Of a stretch of 64,000 nucleotides of DNA, positions 48,860 through 58,968 are shown in pieces. Position 1 is the stretch's first letter. Each line of letters begins with the position of its first letter. The DNA is taken from positions 17,050,052-17,114,051 of the forward strand of contig NC_088776.1 of the NCBI RefSeq assembly GCF_954871325.1, in the 5' to 3' direction. The stretch comes from Gordionus sp. m RMFG-2023. Lineage: Eukaryota; Nematomorpha; Gordioida; Chordodea; Parachordodidae. The notes under the pieces were generated by a model. It was given only the letters and a program-made list of their open reading frames with translations. It was not told the origin of the DNA and searched no databases. Both the position numbers and the translations under genes were made by a program.

Positions 48860-49960
48860 AACAGCTATTTTGGAGTTAGAAGAGCTGATTATTAATGCTA
48901 TTACTGAAATATCACAATGGCTTGAAAGAAATATTTCCTCAGAAGCAAGAAAATTATTGGATTCAATACTTATTCCAAATTTTTTTCTCATTAGAATGTA
49001 TTATTTAATTATACAACTATTTTATGTAATACTTTTCAAAAACATAACATTGACTTGATTAAGAAGATGAGAATAGCGGAGAGCATTTTATTAGAACTCA
49101 AGGAAATAGAGCTAGTGTTGTTGAAGAATTTCATATTTTATATGTTATTGTTGAGTCAAAAGCAGAGCTATACGTGTTAAATATTTGTCCCCCTCGACTT
49201 GCAGCAAGCAAGCTCATCATCAAAACATTAATATAGGATCAGTAGAAGAGTATTATAAAACAAATGTCCCCTCTCCCAACCTTTTTCATATGGTGATAGA
49301 AAAAAAAAAAATATTTGTTATATTTTTATCATGAAGATGTTAAAATATCTTATGATGCCTTATTAGCTGAATAACTATGATTAAAAGATTAACTATGGTT
49401 GATACAGTCCCAAAAAATGCTATGGATGCTTTTTATTTCAAACACATTTTAGATTATACTCCCAATTATTAAAATGGTTATATATATATTAGCAGCTCTT
49501 TAGTAAACTAATGAGAGAACATTCACTTTTTTAAGAAGAATAACAGAGCCTTGCAGAGGTACCATTTGCAGGACCAGGCCCAGATTTTTTTTAAAAATTT
49601 TTTCCGGCCCGGGTTTTTTTTAAAAAAATTTTCAGGCCCGGCCCGGCTAGCCCAGCCCGAATTTTTTAAAATAAATTATATTTATTTTTGATATTTATAG
49701 CTAATAATGGCGATTTTAAATATTTGGTTTTAAAATATACAACTCGGCTCGGATATTTTTTCTTAAAAAATTTTCAGGCCCAGCCCGGGTGTTTTTTTTA
49801 AAAAAAATTACGAGCCCGGCCCGGGTATATTTAAAAAAATTAAAATTCGGGGGCCGGGCCTGCAAGTCTGTGAAAAACATACCTATGAAATACAACATCT
49901 GAAAGTAGATTGAATGATTTGGATCTTTTGAATATTCATAGACATTTAACGCCAAGCAAG
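48860..49960 (+). pseudogene. hAT transposase remnant of family B
   Basis: The order is ELEELIINAITEISQWLER (48870-48930), KKMRIAES and LKEI (49060-49110), PPRLAAS (49190-49215), EEYYKTNVPSP-like (49235-49275), then TNERTFTFLRRI (to about 49543). After the inserted miniature element comes KTYL and SESRLNDLDLLNIHRHL (49880-49945). This is the spacer, PR and dimerisation order of zinc-finger hAT transposases. Several stops and frame changes; not functional. Confidence 0.7.
49544..49872. mobile_element. Miniature hAT element of the CAGAGACCTGCAG family
   Basis: The left end CAGAGCCTTGCAGAGGTACC with CATTTGCAGGACC matches the left end of the 58969-60700 element; the right end reads CACAGACTTGCAGGCCCGG on the minus strand. 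GGCCCGG subterminal repeats fill both arms. It sits inside the hAT dimerisation code (between FLRRI and KTYL). No clean 8-bp duplication is visible. Confidence 0.75.
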
Positions 49961-51746
49961 GATTGATAATTGAAAAATTAGCTCAAAACATACAAAATAC
50001 AATTATTCCTAACAAACTTTTTGTGTATTAATTTATATTTACAACATTTAAATTTTTTATACTTTATATATTTTAAAAGCTCAAAAAATTCAAATTTCAA
50101 TTTTGGGTCATTTAAGTGATTCATATCGTGGGTTATATTCACTTTATATTTTATGATTCACATTTAAATGCCGGTTTATATATATAATTTTTTTAATTCA
50201 CATTAGTTTAAAATTGTGTATTAGAAAAGTTATTAATCCTAATAAATTTATGCTTAGTATTTTTAATTAAAAATATTATTTCTTAAAAAATTTATTATCC
50301 CCCCCCCAGACCAAATTCCTGCGTACGCGCCTGTGGCCTAGGATGTTGGAATATGAGACCACTCTTTATTAAATCGACATATTCATTTTATTGTGTAATA
50401 TAATTAATTTTATTATACAATAAATCATTTTCTGTGCTATATAATTATGCTCAGATTAATCATAATGCTCTGTAAAATATTTGCCATCTTAATATAATTT
50501 ATATGATATGTAATGTAACTGGTGCAACATAAATATTTGTAATGTTTGTATTACTGCAAAGAAAATAAAATAAGAATATTCCAGATATAATAATATTTAT
50601 GTAATTATTAGAAAATGAATGATAAAAAAATTTAAAAATTTATTGGGGTACTATAAAAATTGACTTGCAAAAAGAATTCGTCAAAATATTTATATGAGCA
50701 AAATTGCTTAAAGTATTTCTAAATTTTTTTTGTAGCTGGTGTTAAGATGTTTGGTCAAATAATAAAATCAGACAACATATCAAGCTAAACATTCAAAATT
50801 TTTATTGAAAATATAATAACAAATATTCAGCCAATTTTGTCCTTGTTTTAATATATTTTACGAATAATTTACTAGTGGCCAAAAGGTTATGTCACCCTCA
50901 ATTATATTTATTAAAATACGAATTGAATAATCCCCCCCCCTTCTCCCAAATGGGTAAAGCTAGAATCGGGCCTACTTTTCTGATTCTTTTGGGAAAAGCC
51001 AGTGCCTAAACATTTTACAGCCTAGGATAAAAATAATAATTTCATAATTTATCTAAACTGGTTTGAAAATTCTTCATATTCAGATATAAACTAAATAATA
51101 TGGTAAAATTTCATGAATTTTAATTATAAATATTAGTTACGCATATTAAAAAGTTAATATAGTGCATGTAGAATGAACATGCTTATCATGTAATCATGAA
51201 AAACTAAAAAAAATAAGAAAAAAAATAGCAATAGCGGTAGCTTGCCACTAAATATAATAAATACAGATAAAAATTAAAATTCTTAAAATATTTATAATTA
51301 ATTCTAAAACCATAATATTTTCATTTAATTTAATTTTGAGATTAAAATTTATATTTCAAAATCTGCATTAAGTTTTTAAAAGAATTTAAAGAACATAAAT
51401 TTCAGTGATGGAAGATTTTATCGTCAAATACGACTAGTAACTTCAACGAGAAAACATTTATTATTTAATATCAATGTGTAGCTCAAATTGTTAAATTTTT
51501 AAAAATTATTATCATTATTGAGGCATTTGATCAACGTACAAGCTACAAAATGGCGCTACAGCTGATTTCAATAGGTGGACGTTTTTTTATGCATGATCGC
51601 CAATCTATAGTTATATATATCATTGGTGTAGGGTCATGCTTGCCAACTAGCCAGGCCACTACCCTCTAACATTTTATCTATTGAACTAGCATGTTTTGAT
51701 AAAATTTATGAATATTTAGATAAATGAGTTGTTAATTTTAAGCATG

Positions 51747-52360
51747 TTTAATATCCAGATAATAATTTATAAAATATTATCATTAAATAGAGAATCTGAT
51801 GATAAAATGAAATGTTAATTATGTTAATATTAATTATTTATTGTAATTTTTTATATATTATTGAATAATATCTTATGGCCAGTTGAAACATACGAAGTTT
51901 TGACAGGGCCAGAAAATCAATTTTCACATTAACACATCTAGCTCAAAAACTATTAGAGATACAACTTTAATTCAAATTTCATTTTAAAGATTAAAGGTTG
52001 GGCTACACATTGATATTAAATTTGTTTGATATATAACTTTTAAATGTTTCCTGGTTAAAGCTACTAGTTTTGTTTGATGATAAAGCCTTCTGGCACATCT
52101 TACAGTAAAATTTATAGCCTATGTTAATTTTTGTATCGAGATTAAAATATTTACGAATTCATGTGAATTTTTTTTTTGATATTATGATCATTTTCCAGGG
52201 GAATTACTTTGTCGACAAAATTATCAATCTCTATTGTCGACAATTTAAATTATCTTGAAAACTAGATTTATAGTGCAGATTTTTAAATATTAATTTAAAG
52301 ATTATGATTTTCGAATTAATTATAATAAATTTTAACAATTTGTATGTGTATTTATTATAT
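51747..52360. repeat. Dispersed repeat (direct partner at 21257-21860)
   Basis: Second copy of the BED-finger-bearing repeat. The minus strand starts at MSTIEIDN near 52240 and carries CKMCQKA near 52100. More damaged than the partner. Confidence 0.7.
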
Positions 52361-52380
52361 AGAATTGAAAAGCGAGCTAC

Positions 52381-52490
52381 CGTGATTTTTTTAAAGTAGT
52401 GCACTAGAGCTACCGCTACTTTTAAAAGTATCGCACTACTTTAACACTGGTAGTGCACTACTTTTAAAAACTGTAGTTCACATATAATCC
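52381..52490. mobile_element. Possible short palindromic element
   Basis: The left arm GCTACCG with AAAGTAGTGCACTA and the right arm (inverted) AAAAGTAGTGCACTACCAG are related, with a GTAGCGGTAGC core between. Similar GTAGC-type words occur near 35590, 51235 and 20720. Boundaries are uncertain. Confidence 0.35.
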
Positions 52491-52503
52491 TTCCCTTTTT
52501 ATA

Positions 52504-52620
52504 TGCAGAATATTATGTCAGTACAATCTAACAATGCAATCTCATTTTCGATTGAAAGCAAATTCTTAGGTAAGTTTTAATTAGTTTGAACAGAAGCTGT
52601 AGGCCAATGTGTCAGTAAAT
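52504..52620 (+). repeat. Dispersed repeat (inverted partner at 23060-23225)
   Basis: Begins ATGTCAGTACAATCTAACA and shares the TTAATTAGTTTGAA block with the partner. It includes a possible donor, TTAGGTAAGTTT. Function unknown. Confidence 0.5.
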
Positions 52621-54027
52621 GGAATACTAGAATAATCCTAAAAGCCAGGGATCCAAACCGAACTTGAACCGATATCCATTAAACCGCTAAAAACCGGTAT
52701 TTTTTATCGAACCTAAACCGAACCTAAACCTCTAAAAATTTCTAGCCGAACCTTAATCGAACAGCTAAAATGCATCTGAACCGGTTCTTTATGCTTATAA
52801 AATAATGTGTAAATTATTACTAATGCAAAAATTTCAATTATATTCGAATTGTTTTAAAGATTATTATCAATCACATTTAATTGATAAGTGTCAGTCATAA
52901 TTTTTATAAACTTTAGTTTATTGTCATTTTGCAGCATTTATTAAATTTTAAGCGCAAGATAAAAATTCTAAAATACGTAGTTTACAACTTTCGAATAGTT
53001 GCATATTTTCCATTTAATATATGATATCATTTCTATTGTGAATATTAGTTTTATGTAAATTATGATGTTAAATCGCCACCTCCGAGAAATAATGGATTAC
53101 CATATCTTTATTTGAACTCCCAGGTCTATTTATTTTTTATTTAATCTTTTATATTTTATAGATATCTACCAATTCTACAAATACTTCTATCACTCACAAT
53201 TTCATTTTCAAGCACACTATATTCCTTAAATATTTGCTTTGCGACTAAATGCATTTTTTTATGACATGATAAGCCTAACTCCTACTCTTCTGAATCAAAA
53301 CTCTAGTAGATTCTTTCAAACGCATGGAAGATGTTTGGGAGAGTAATGAGACTCTTTTTTATTTGCTGATGATTATACATAACCCATAATATATCTCTGT
53401 CAAGTTATTACTTTTATTCATTAAATTTTTTATTTTTTCTAGATTCAAAGCAATAAATTCTCTTCTTTATTTACTAATTTATCTCAATCAATTTATCATA
53501 ACCTAATTCTTTCTTATCTTCTCCAATTCTTTTCTTAAGCTACTATAAAGTTTATCAAATACCATTATTATAAATTATTTATTTATCTTTTATCTCAATT
53601 ATTTATTTCCTTAACAATTTATTTTTTCTATATATATTAATCTTATTAACTTAATTTAAACAAAATAATATAAACCAATATTTAATATAATTACAATTTT
53701 TTCTTAAACAAAATTTAACTTTAATCCTCTCTTAAAACTCAATTTCATGGATATTTTCTTATTCATCATTTTTCTTGTCTGCTTTTTACTTTTTCAATTT
53801 TTCAAGTATCGTCTGCTTATTTTTTTTCTATTTCAAAATTAAAATTTATCTTACAATATACTTTAAAAAAAAAGAGATAACAAAACAAAAAAAAATAAAT
53901 AAATAAATTACAAATTACAAAAACTAATTCTTCTTCCTCTTTACTCCTTAATCACCCCCCCCCCTCCCTTTTTTTCTAATACATATTCCTATCTTATCTT
54001 TTATATTAAATAAACATTATTTACGAT

Positions 54028-54292
54028 GTGGATCCTGGCTTATCCACGAGTGGTACCCGTCATCCCACTCAAATTAAACGGGACCCTGACAGTAGAGTAA
54101 ATTACTATCAACTTTTGTGGATCCTGACTTATCCACGAGTGGTACCCGTCATCCCACTCAAATTAAACGGGACCCTGACAGTAGGGTAAATTACTGTCAA
54201 CTTTGTGGATCCTGGCTTATCCACGAGTGGTATCCGTCATCCCACTCAAATTAAACGGGCCCAGACAGTAGGGTAAATTTTCTGCCAACAGT
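54028..54292 (+). repeat. 89-bp tandem repeat, three units
   Basis: GTGGATCCTGGCTTATCCAC starts at 54028, 54117 (variant) and 54205. Each unit includes CCGTCATCCCACTCAAATTA and AAACGGGACCCTGACAGTAG; CCGT and ACGG can pair. GC content is far above the surroundings. A unique GC-rich tail continues to about 54370. Confidence 0.9.
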
Positions 54293-54640
54293 GAATGCAA
54301 ATTCACTGCACTGGATACGCCCTCTATGGGGTGGTTGAGTACCTACTTAATTGTGGGATGTCTCACCAGTGTATGATAGGATAGGATTAAATTTTAAGCT
54401 TATAATTTATAATGTTTAAAGAAAAATTAAATCCATAGTATTAATAATGACACATCCAATGACATATATGTCATCAAATCTGATATCATACTGGCAGTGC
54501 CGGTGTAGTATTGTAAAAACAATACCATCTAAATTCAATACGGTATTGATTCTACAATATTGTAAAATCAATACCGTATTGATAATTTATGACCGAAGCT
54601 CAACTTTTAAGAATAAAACCTAAAATTTATGAATGAAATC

Positions 54641-55460
54641 GCTACATTTAAATTTATAATTATATTTATTATATCAAGAAATAACAATTAAATATCAAAA
54701 TAGGAGAATATAAGTAACAGAAAAATATCATTTGCTGCTAATACTTAGTGACAGAAAATATCTTTCCTTTACTGCTTTAAAATATCACAAATTTTTTAAT
54801 GATGGTACATTAAATTTATAATTATAATTTTATATCAAGCAAGTACAGATAAATGTCAAAAATATTCTTTATTGCTAATACTTATAACAGGAAAATATTC
54901 TTCTTTATTGCTTTAAAATATCACAAAATTTTTAATGAATCAAATAATATTGTTTTAGAGTTAATTTAATAGAACTATTATTAAAAAATATTGACAAATT
55001 TTAATACAATTGGTACATTTAAATTTATAATTATATTTATATCAATTGCTGCCAATACTTGCTTTAAAAAATATCACCTAATTTTTAATGAATCAAATTG
55101 GTACATTTAATATATAATTATATTTATATCAAGCAATAACAATTAAATATCAAACAATAAGAGAATATAAGTAACAGAAAAATATCATTAGCTGCCAATA
55201 ATTAGTGACAGAAAATATCCTTTCTTTACTGCTTTAAAATATCACAATTTTTTACTGATCAAATTGGTACATTTAAATTTATAATTATAATTTTATATCT
55301 AACAGGAACAGAAATATCAAAAATATCATTAATTGCTAATACTTATAACAGGAAAATATTCTACTGCTCACAAAATTTTTAATTAATCAAATTGGTACAT
55401 TTAGATTTATAATTATAAATTATATCAAGCAATAGCAGATAAATATTAAACAATAAAAGA
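54641..55460. repeat. Imperfect tandem array of AT-rich units
   Basis: The word GGTACATTTAAATTTATAAT, or close variants, recurs near 54641, 54803, 55012, 55097, 55264 and 55395. Between them AACAGGAAAATAT and GCTTTAAAATATCACAA also repeat. Units are uneven (about 90-210 bp). Confidence 0.8.
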
Positions 55461-55498
55461 ATATCTAGTAACAGGAAAGTATCCTTTACTCCTTAATA

Positions 55499-55696
55499 AT
55501 GATCCAGGTAAAAAAAACTCACGACGTGCGGATAGAAAGGGTGGAAAAATGTCCGAATCGCTGCTTGAGCAAAGAGATCACAGGCAGCGAGGATCACCAT
55601 GCTATTATAAGGGGATCTATAATCTCTTATATGATGCTGTTGGAAAATAATGATATTTTTACTGATGGGGAAAAACATAATAAAACATTTGGTTGA
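55499..55696 (+). CDS. Unassigned open frame inside the nested element, 65 codons
   Basis: ATG at 55499 (MIQVKKTHDVRIERVEKCPN), then RCLSKEITGSEDHHAIIRGS and a hydrophobic patch, ending DGEKHNKTFG. The patch is markedly richer in GC than the arrays on both sides. The KC...I-G-eDH--I spacing vaguely recalls ribosomal protein S21, but alignment over the rest fails. It may be cargo of the element, a captured host exon or chance; the minus strand is open too. Confidence 0.25.
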   Translation: MIQVKKTHDVRIERVEKCPNRCLSKEITGSEDHHAIIRGSIISYMMLLENNDIFTDGEKHNKTFG

Positions 55697-56199
55697 TACA
55701 AAAAAACATCAACTTGGATCGTAGGCGTATGAATTAGATATCGTAGCATCTGCTACGTTTTTCCAGACGCCAATTATTATTTATTGTAAAAATGGAAATG
55801 AAATATATTACATATTCTGCATTATCAAAAATGGACTATAAAAAATTTTAATTTAAATATATTTGATAAATGCATCTTCGGATCATTTTAATCGTATTAT
55901 AGTGTAATATACACTCCTCAATTTTTTGTGATAATTATGTTTCCTTTTTTGGGATATATTTTCTTTTTATAATATTTTTCTTGTTTTTTTGAAATAAAAT
56001 TATGTATATCCTTTTTATTTAAATTAAATAGTATTAAGAAATCAGCCAGTTTTAATATTATTGCAATAAAATATATATATACAAACAGTTGTTTCAGTTT
56101 AAAAGAATAATTTAAACATTAAGATTTGATTTTAAACCTAATTTTATATCTGTATGAAAAATTTTGTATTCCATAAATATAAGTGTTAAATTTTAATCA

Positions 56200-56630
56200 G
56201 CTAAAAATATAATTATATATACATCTAATAAATAAAATGACGATTTTAAGAGGCCAAGAGGAAATGATTAATCAGAGTGATAGATAGTGATTGAGATGCT
56301 TTGACATAATAGAAAACCTTATTTGTTTGTGATTTGCTTACTTTTGTCTATTAAAATTTTAAGACTTGAGATTCCAATAATACAATGTATGAAGAAAATT
56401 TGTATACATTTTATTTATTTAAAATTTTCTGCAATAATTATATATACATCTAATAAATAAAATCACGATTTTAAGAAGCCAAGAGGAAATGATTAATCAG
56501 AGTGAGTGATTGAGATCCTTTGACGTAATAGAAACCCTTATTTGCTTGTGATTAGCTTACTTTTTTTAAGTCTTGAGATTTCAATAATATGATGTATGAA
56601 GAAAACTTGTATATATTAAACAAATAAAAT
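56200..56630. repeat. 224-bp direct duplication, two copies
   Basis: TATATACATCTAATAAATAA recurs near 56217 and 56441, followed in both by CACGATTTTAAG or GACGATTTTAAG, CCAAGAGGAAATGATTAATC and a GTGATTGAGAT block. Several differences, so not recent. Confidence 0.85.
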
Positions 56631-56704
56631 TTATATAGGATATTAAGAATTCTAAAAACTCCCTTAAAAAATTATATAAAAGAATAGAAAGATGAAAAAT
56701 ATAT

Positions 56705-57005
56705 ATTATAAAAAATATTTTATAACTTTAATGGCCGCCATTATATTTGAAGCGATGAAGAATATATATAATAAAAAATATTTTATAATTTTAATGGCCG
56801 CCAATATACTTGAAGCGATGAATAAATATATAATAATATTTATTTTAAAATTTTAATGGCCCCCATATATTTGAAGCGATGAATAAATATATAATAATGA
56901 ATATTTTAAAACTTTAATGGCCCCCAATATATTTGAAACGATAAAAATATATAATGAATAGATATTTTACAATTTTAATGGCCGCTGATATATTTGAAGC
57001 GATGA
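56705..57005. repeat. 62-bp tandem repeat, five units
   Basis: TTTTAATGGCCGCCAATAT and TTGAAGCGATGAA recur with a 62-bp step (ATGGCC at 56731, 56793, 56855, 56916 and 56978). The fourth unit has GAAACGATAAA in place of GAAGCGATGAA. Confidence 0.9.
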
Positions 57006-57646
57006 AAACATCTCTTAAAAATCAATACGGTATTGATTCTACAATACCAAAATATCACTACGGTATTGAATCTACAATGATAATATCAATACGGTATTGA
57101 AACTACAATGGGTATTGATTTCACAATCCTACACCGGCTACCTAAGTTAGTATTAAAATTAATCAATATTTATTTGTAAAATTTATAAATTAAACATTAT
57201 TTTATAATGTGCAATTAATAAAAATGAAGGTTTTATGAATGTATGTTTTTTATTTTAATTATGAAATAAAAAAAAAATTTTTCCATGTACATAATTCGGA
57301 TGTAGGTTTGAATACAAAAGTGTTCAAACCTGTTCTTAGAAGTTCGAACCGAACCGATATTTTTATTTTTCAACCTGAACCTTGAACCGTTATTTTATCC
57401 GAACCTGAACCGATATTCGTTTCGGTTTGGATCCTTGCTAAAAACAATGAATAGCAAAAAATTTGTACAAGACTTTTTGTGGTCTGCTTATATAATATAT
57501 TTATTAAAAATTTTAATTCAGCTAATATCTAATACATTTATATTGCCTTCCAACAAATCTCGAACCCTAAAAAAATATTCTTTAAGCTTTGTTTAAGACA
57601 CATTTACCAATGCAGTTATATGGAATAAAAACTCAAATGGTTTCTT

Positions 57647-58890
57647 GATTGTTGAAAACGTTCTTCCAACAAACTCTTTGCTTGATCAATACATTAAAAA
57701 ATCCAATCATATCAATATGTTCATGATTGATTTATTTCTTGCATTTTATATGCACTAGAGGTCTACCCGCCCATCCAATGTTTTAAAAAAATTTAACCCG
57801 CCCGCCCATAGTTTTCAAAAAATATATACCCGCCCGCCCCGACCATTTGTCTAAAATTCCTTACCCGCCCGCCCGCCCATTGGTCTTAAAAAAATTTTAA
57901 CCCGCCCGCCCGTGAATTTTCTAAAAATTTTTTAAATTTTCTTTTAATTTATATAAATTATTTTTTTAGATATATTTTCTTTATTCATAATAAAATTTTA
58001 AAATAAAAATTAAATTAAAATATATTTTTTTATTAAAAATTCTGTTATAAAAAATAAAATTTATATATTATATAATAAAATAAAAATGAAAAGGGCAATT
58101 ATAAAGATAAACAATTATTACTAAAATAAAATAATAAAATTGCAGATTGCAAACCCAAAAAAAGGAAATTTTAAGAGAAAAGTTTTATTACATTCCTATA
58201 AAAATAGACAAAAATGTTTATTTATTCTAAGAAAAAAGTTTTATTGTTGTTTATTACATAATATAGTTAGATAAATGTTCTTCACTTAAAAAAAACGATT
58301 GGTACAATAAAAAAAGAAATATTATTATAGATCATTTAAACAATTATATTATTTAGTTTGTTTTTGAACAAAAATTTTAAATTTCCTTAACCCGCCCGCC
58401 CATTGTTTAAATTTCTTAACCCGCCCGCCCATAGTTTCAAATTTTTTTAACCCACCCGCCCGCCCATTTTGGAAATTTTTTTTACTCGCCCACTTAAATG
58501 GGCGGGCGTGGATGGGCCGAAACACCGTAATGCAGACCTCTAATATGCACTTTTTTAAGAGCCACTTCTAAAGAATAAATAAATTTAGCTTTCACCTTCC
58601 TTCTTTTTCTCAGCACTTGAATTAAATGTTTCCTCTTCCCATTATTCAAACTCTTGAAGGATTATATGACATGATTGTTGAAAACTACATTAAAAAATCC
58701 AATCATATCAATGTTAATGATTAATTTATTTCTTGCATTTCATATGCACCATTTTAAAAGAGTCCCTTCTTAAGAATAAATAAATTTAGCTTTCACCTTC
58801 CTTCTTTTTCTCAGCACTTGAATTAAATGTTCCCTCTTCCCATTATTCAAAATCTTGAAATAAAGGATTATATGATGTTCTAACAATTCT
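57647..58890. repeat. Tandem duplication, about 230-bp period, split by a MITE
   Basis: GATTGTTGAAAAC, ATTAAAAAATCCAATCATAT, TTATTTCTTGCATTT and CATATGCAC occur at 57647-57755 and again at 58673-58750. AATAAATTTAGCTTTCACC and CTTGAATTAAATGTT occur on the far side of each. After subtracting the inserted element (57756-58542 plus its duplication) the period is about 231 bp. Confidence 0.8.
57756..58542. mobile_element. Non-autonomous hAT element, 787 bp, CCCGCCCG repeats, perfect target duplication
   Basis: The ends are TAGAGGTCTACCCGCCC and, from the right, TAGAGGTCTGCATTACGG. ATATGCAC flanks both sides (57748-57755 and 58543-58550). Each arm carries four to six AACCCGCCCGCCCAT words spaced by A/T runs; the right end adds an inverted ATGGGCGGGCG. 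The middle is featureless AT-rich DNA. Confidence 0.9.
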
Positions 58891-58968
58891 GTTTACTAAA
58901 ACAATTTTTTTATTAATCTGGTTTGTGATTTTTTAAGGGTCTGAAACGAGTATATAATTTATAAATCT

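Larger units (their letters stand above)
48487..50333 (+). mobile_element. hAT transposon (family B) copy B, 1.85 kb, perfect 8-bp target duplication
   Basis: It begins CAGC followed by a G tract of 15 and a C tract. Read from the right it begins CAGGCGCGTACGCAGG, then a G-rich stretch. TGGCCTAG flanks both sides (48479-48486 and 50334-50341). Transposase remnants run left to right inside it, and a miniature element is inserted at 49544-49872. Copy A is at 12951-13282 plus 17528-17918. Confidence 0.9.
50342..52645. other. No host gene seen; repeat copies
   Basis: It contains repeat copies at 51747-52360 and 52504-52620 and an element-type end at 50932-50975 (C tract, then AAATGGGTAAAGCTAGAAT, as at 42984). 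The rest is AT-rich without coding signal. Confidence 0.55.
54495..57142. mobile_element. Inverted-repeat element made of tandem arrays, nested in a hAT-type element
   Basis: Left CAGTGCCGGTGTAGTATTGT and right (minus strand) GGTAGCCGGTGTAGGATTGT form the terminal inverted repeats. Near-palindromic words CAATACSGTATTG occur two or three times next to the left end and about four times next to the right end. Inside, in order, are an array of AT-rich units (54641-55460), one higher-GC open frame (55499-55696), a 224-bp duplication (56200-56630) and five 62-bp units (56705-57005). No target duplication is clear. The superfamily is unknown, possibly hAT. Confidence 0.7.
52646..57437. mobile_element. 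hAT-type element, 4.8 kb including a nested element
   Basis: The ends are CAGGGATCCAAACCGAAC and, from the right, CAAGGATCCAAACCGAAAC. The flanks CTAAAAGC (52638-52645) and CTAAAAAC (57438-57445) match at 7 of 8. Both arms carry repeated GAACCTGAACCGAT words (52660-52790 and 57330-57430). Inside are a 89-bp tandem array (54028-54292) and a second inverted-repeat element (about 54495-57142). No transposase motif was recognised. Confidence 0.8.

Noticed and set aside
55499-55696. Resemblance to ribosomal protein S21 (KC...I-G--DH--I)
   Set aside because: Only a handful of positions agree and the rest of S21 cannot be found in any frame nearby.
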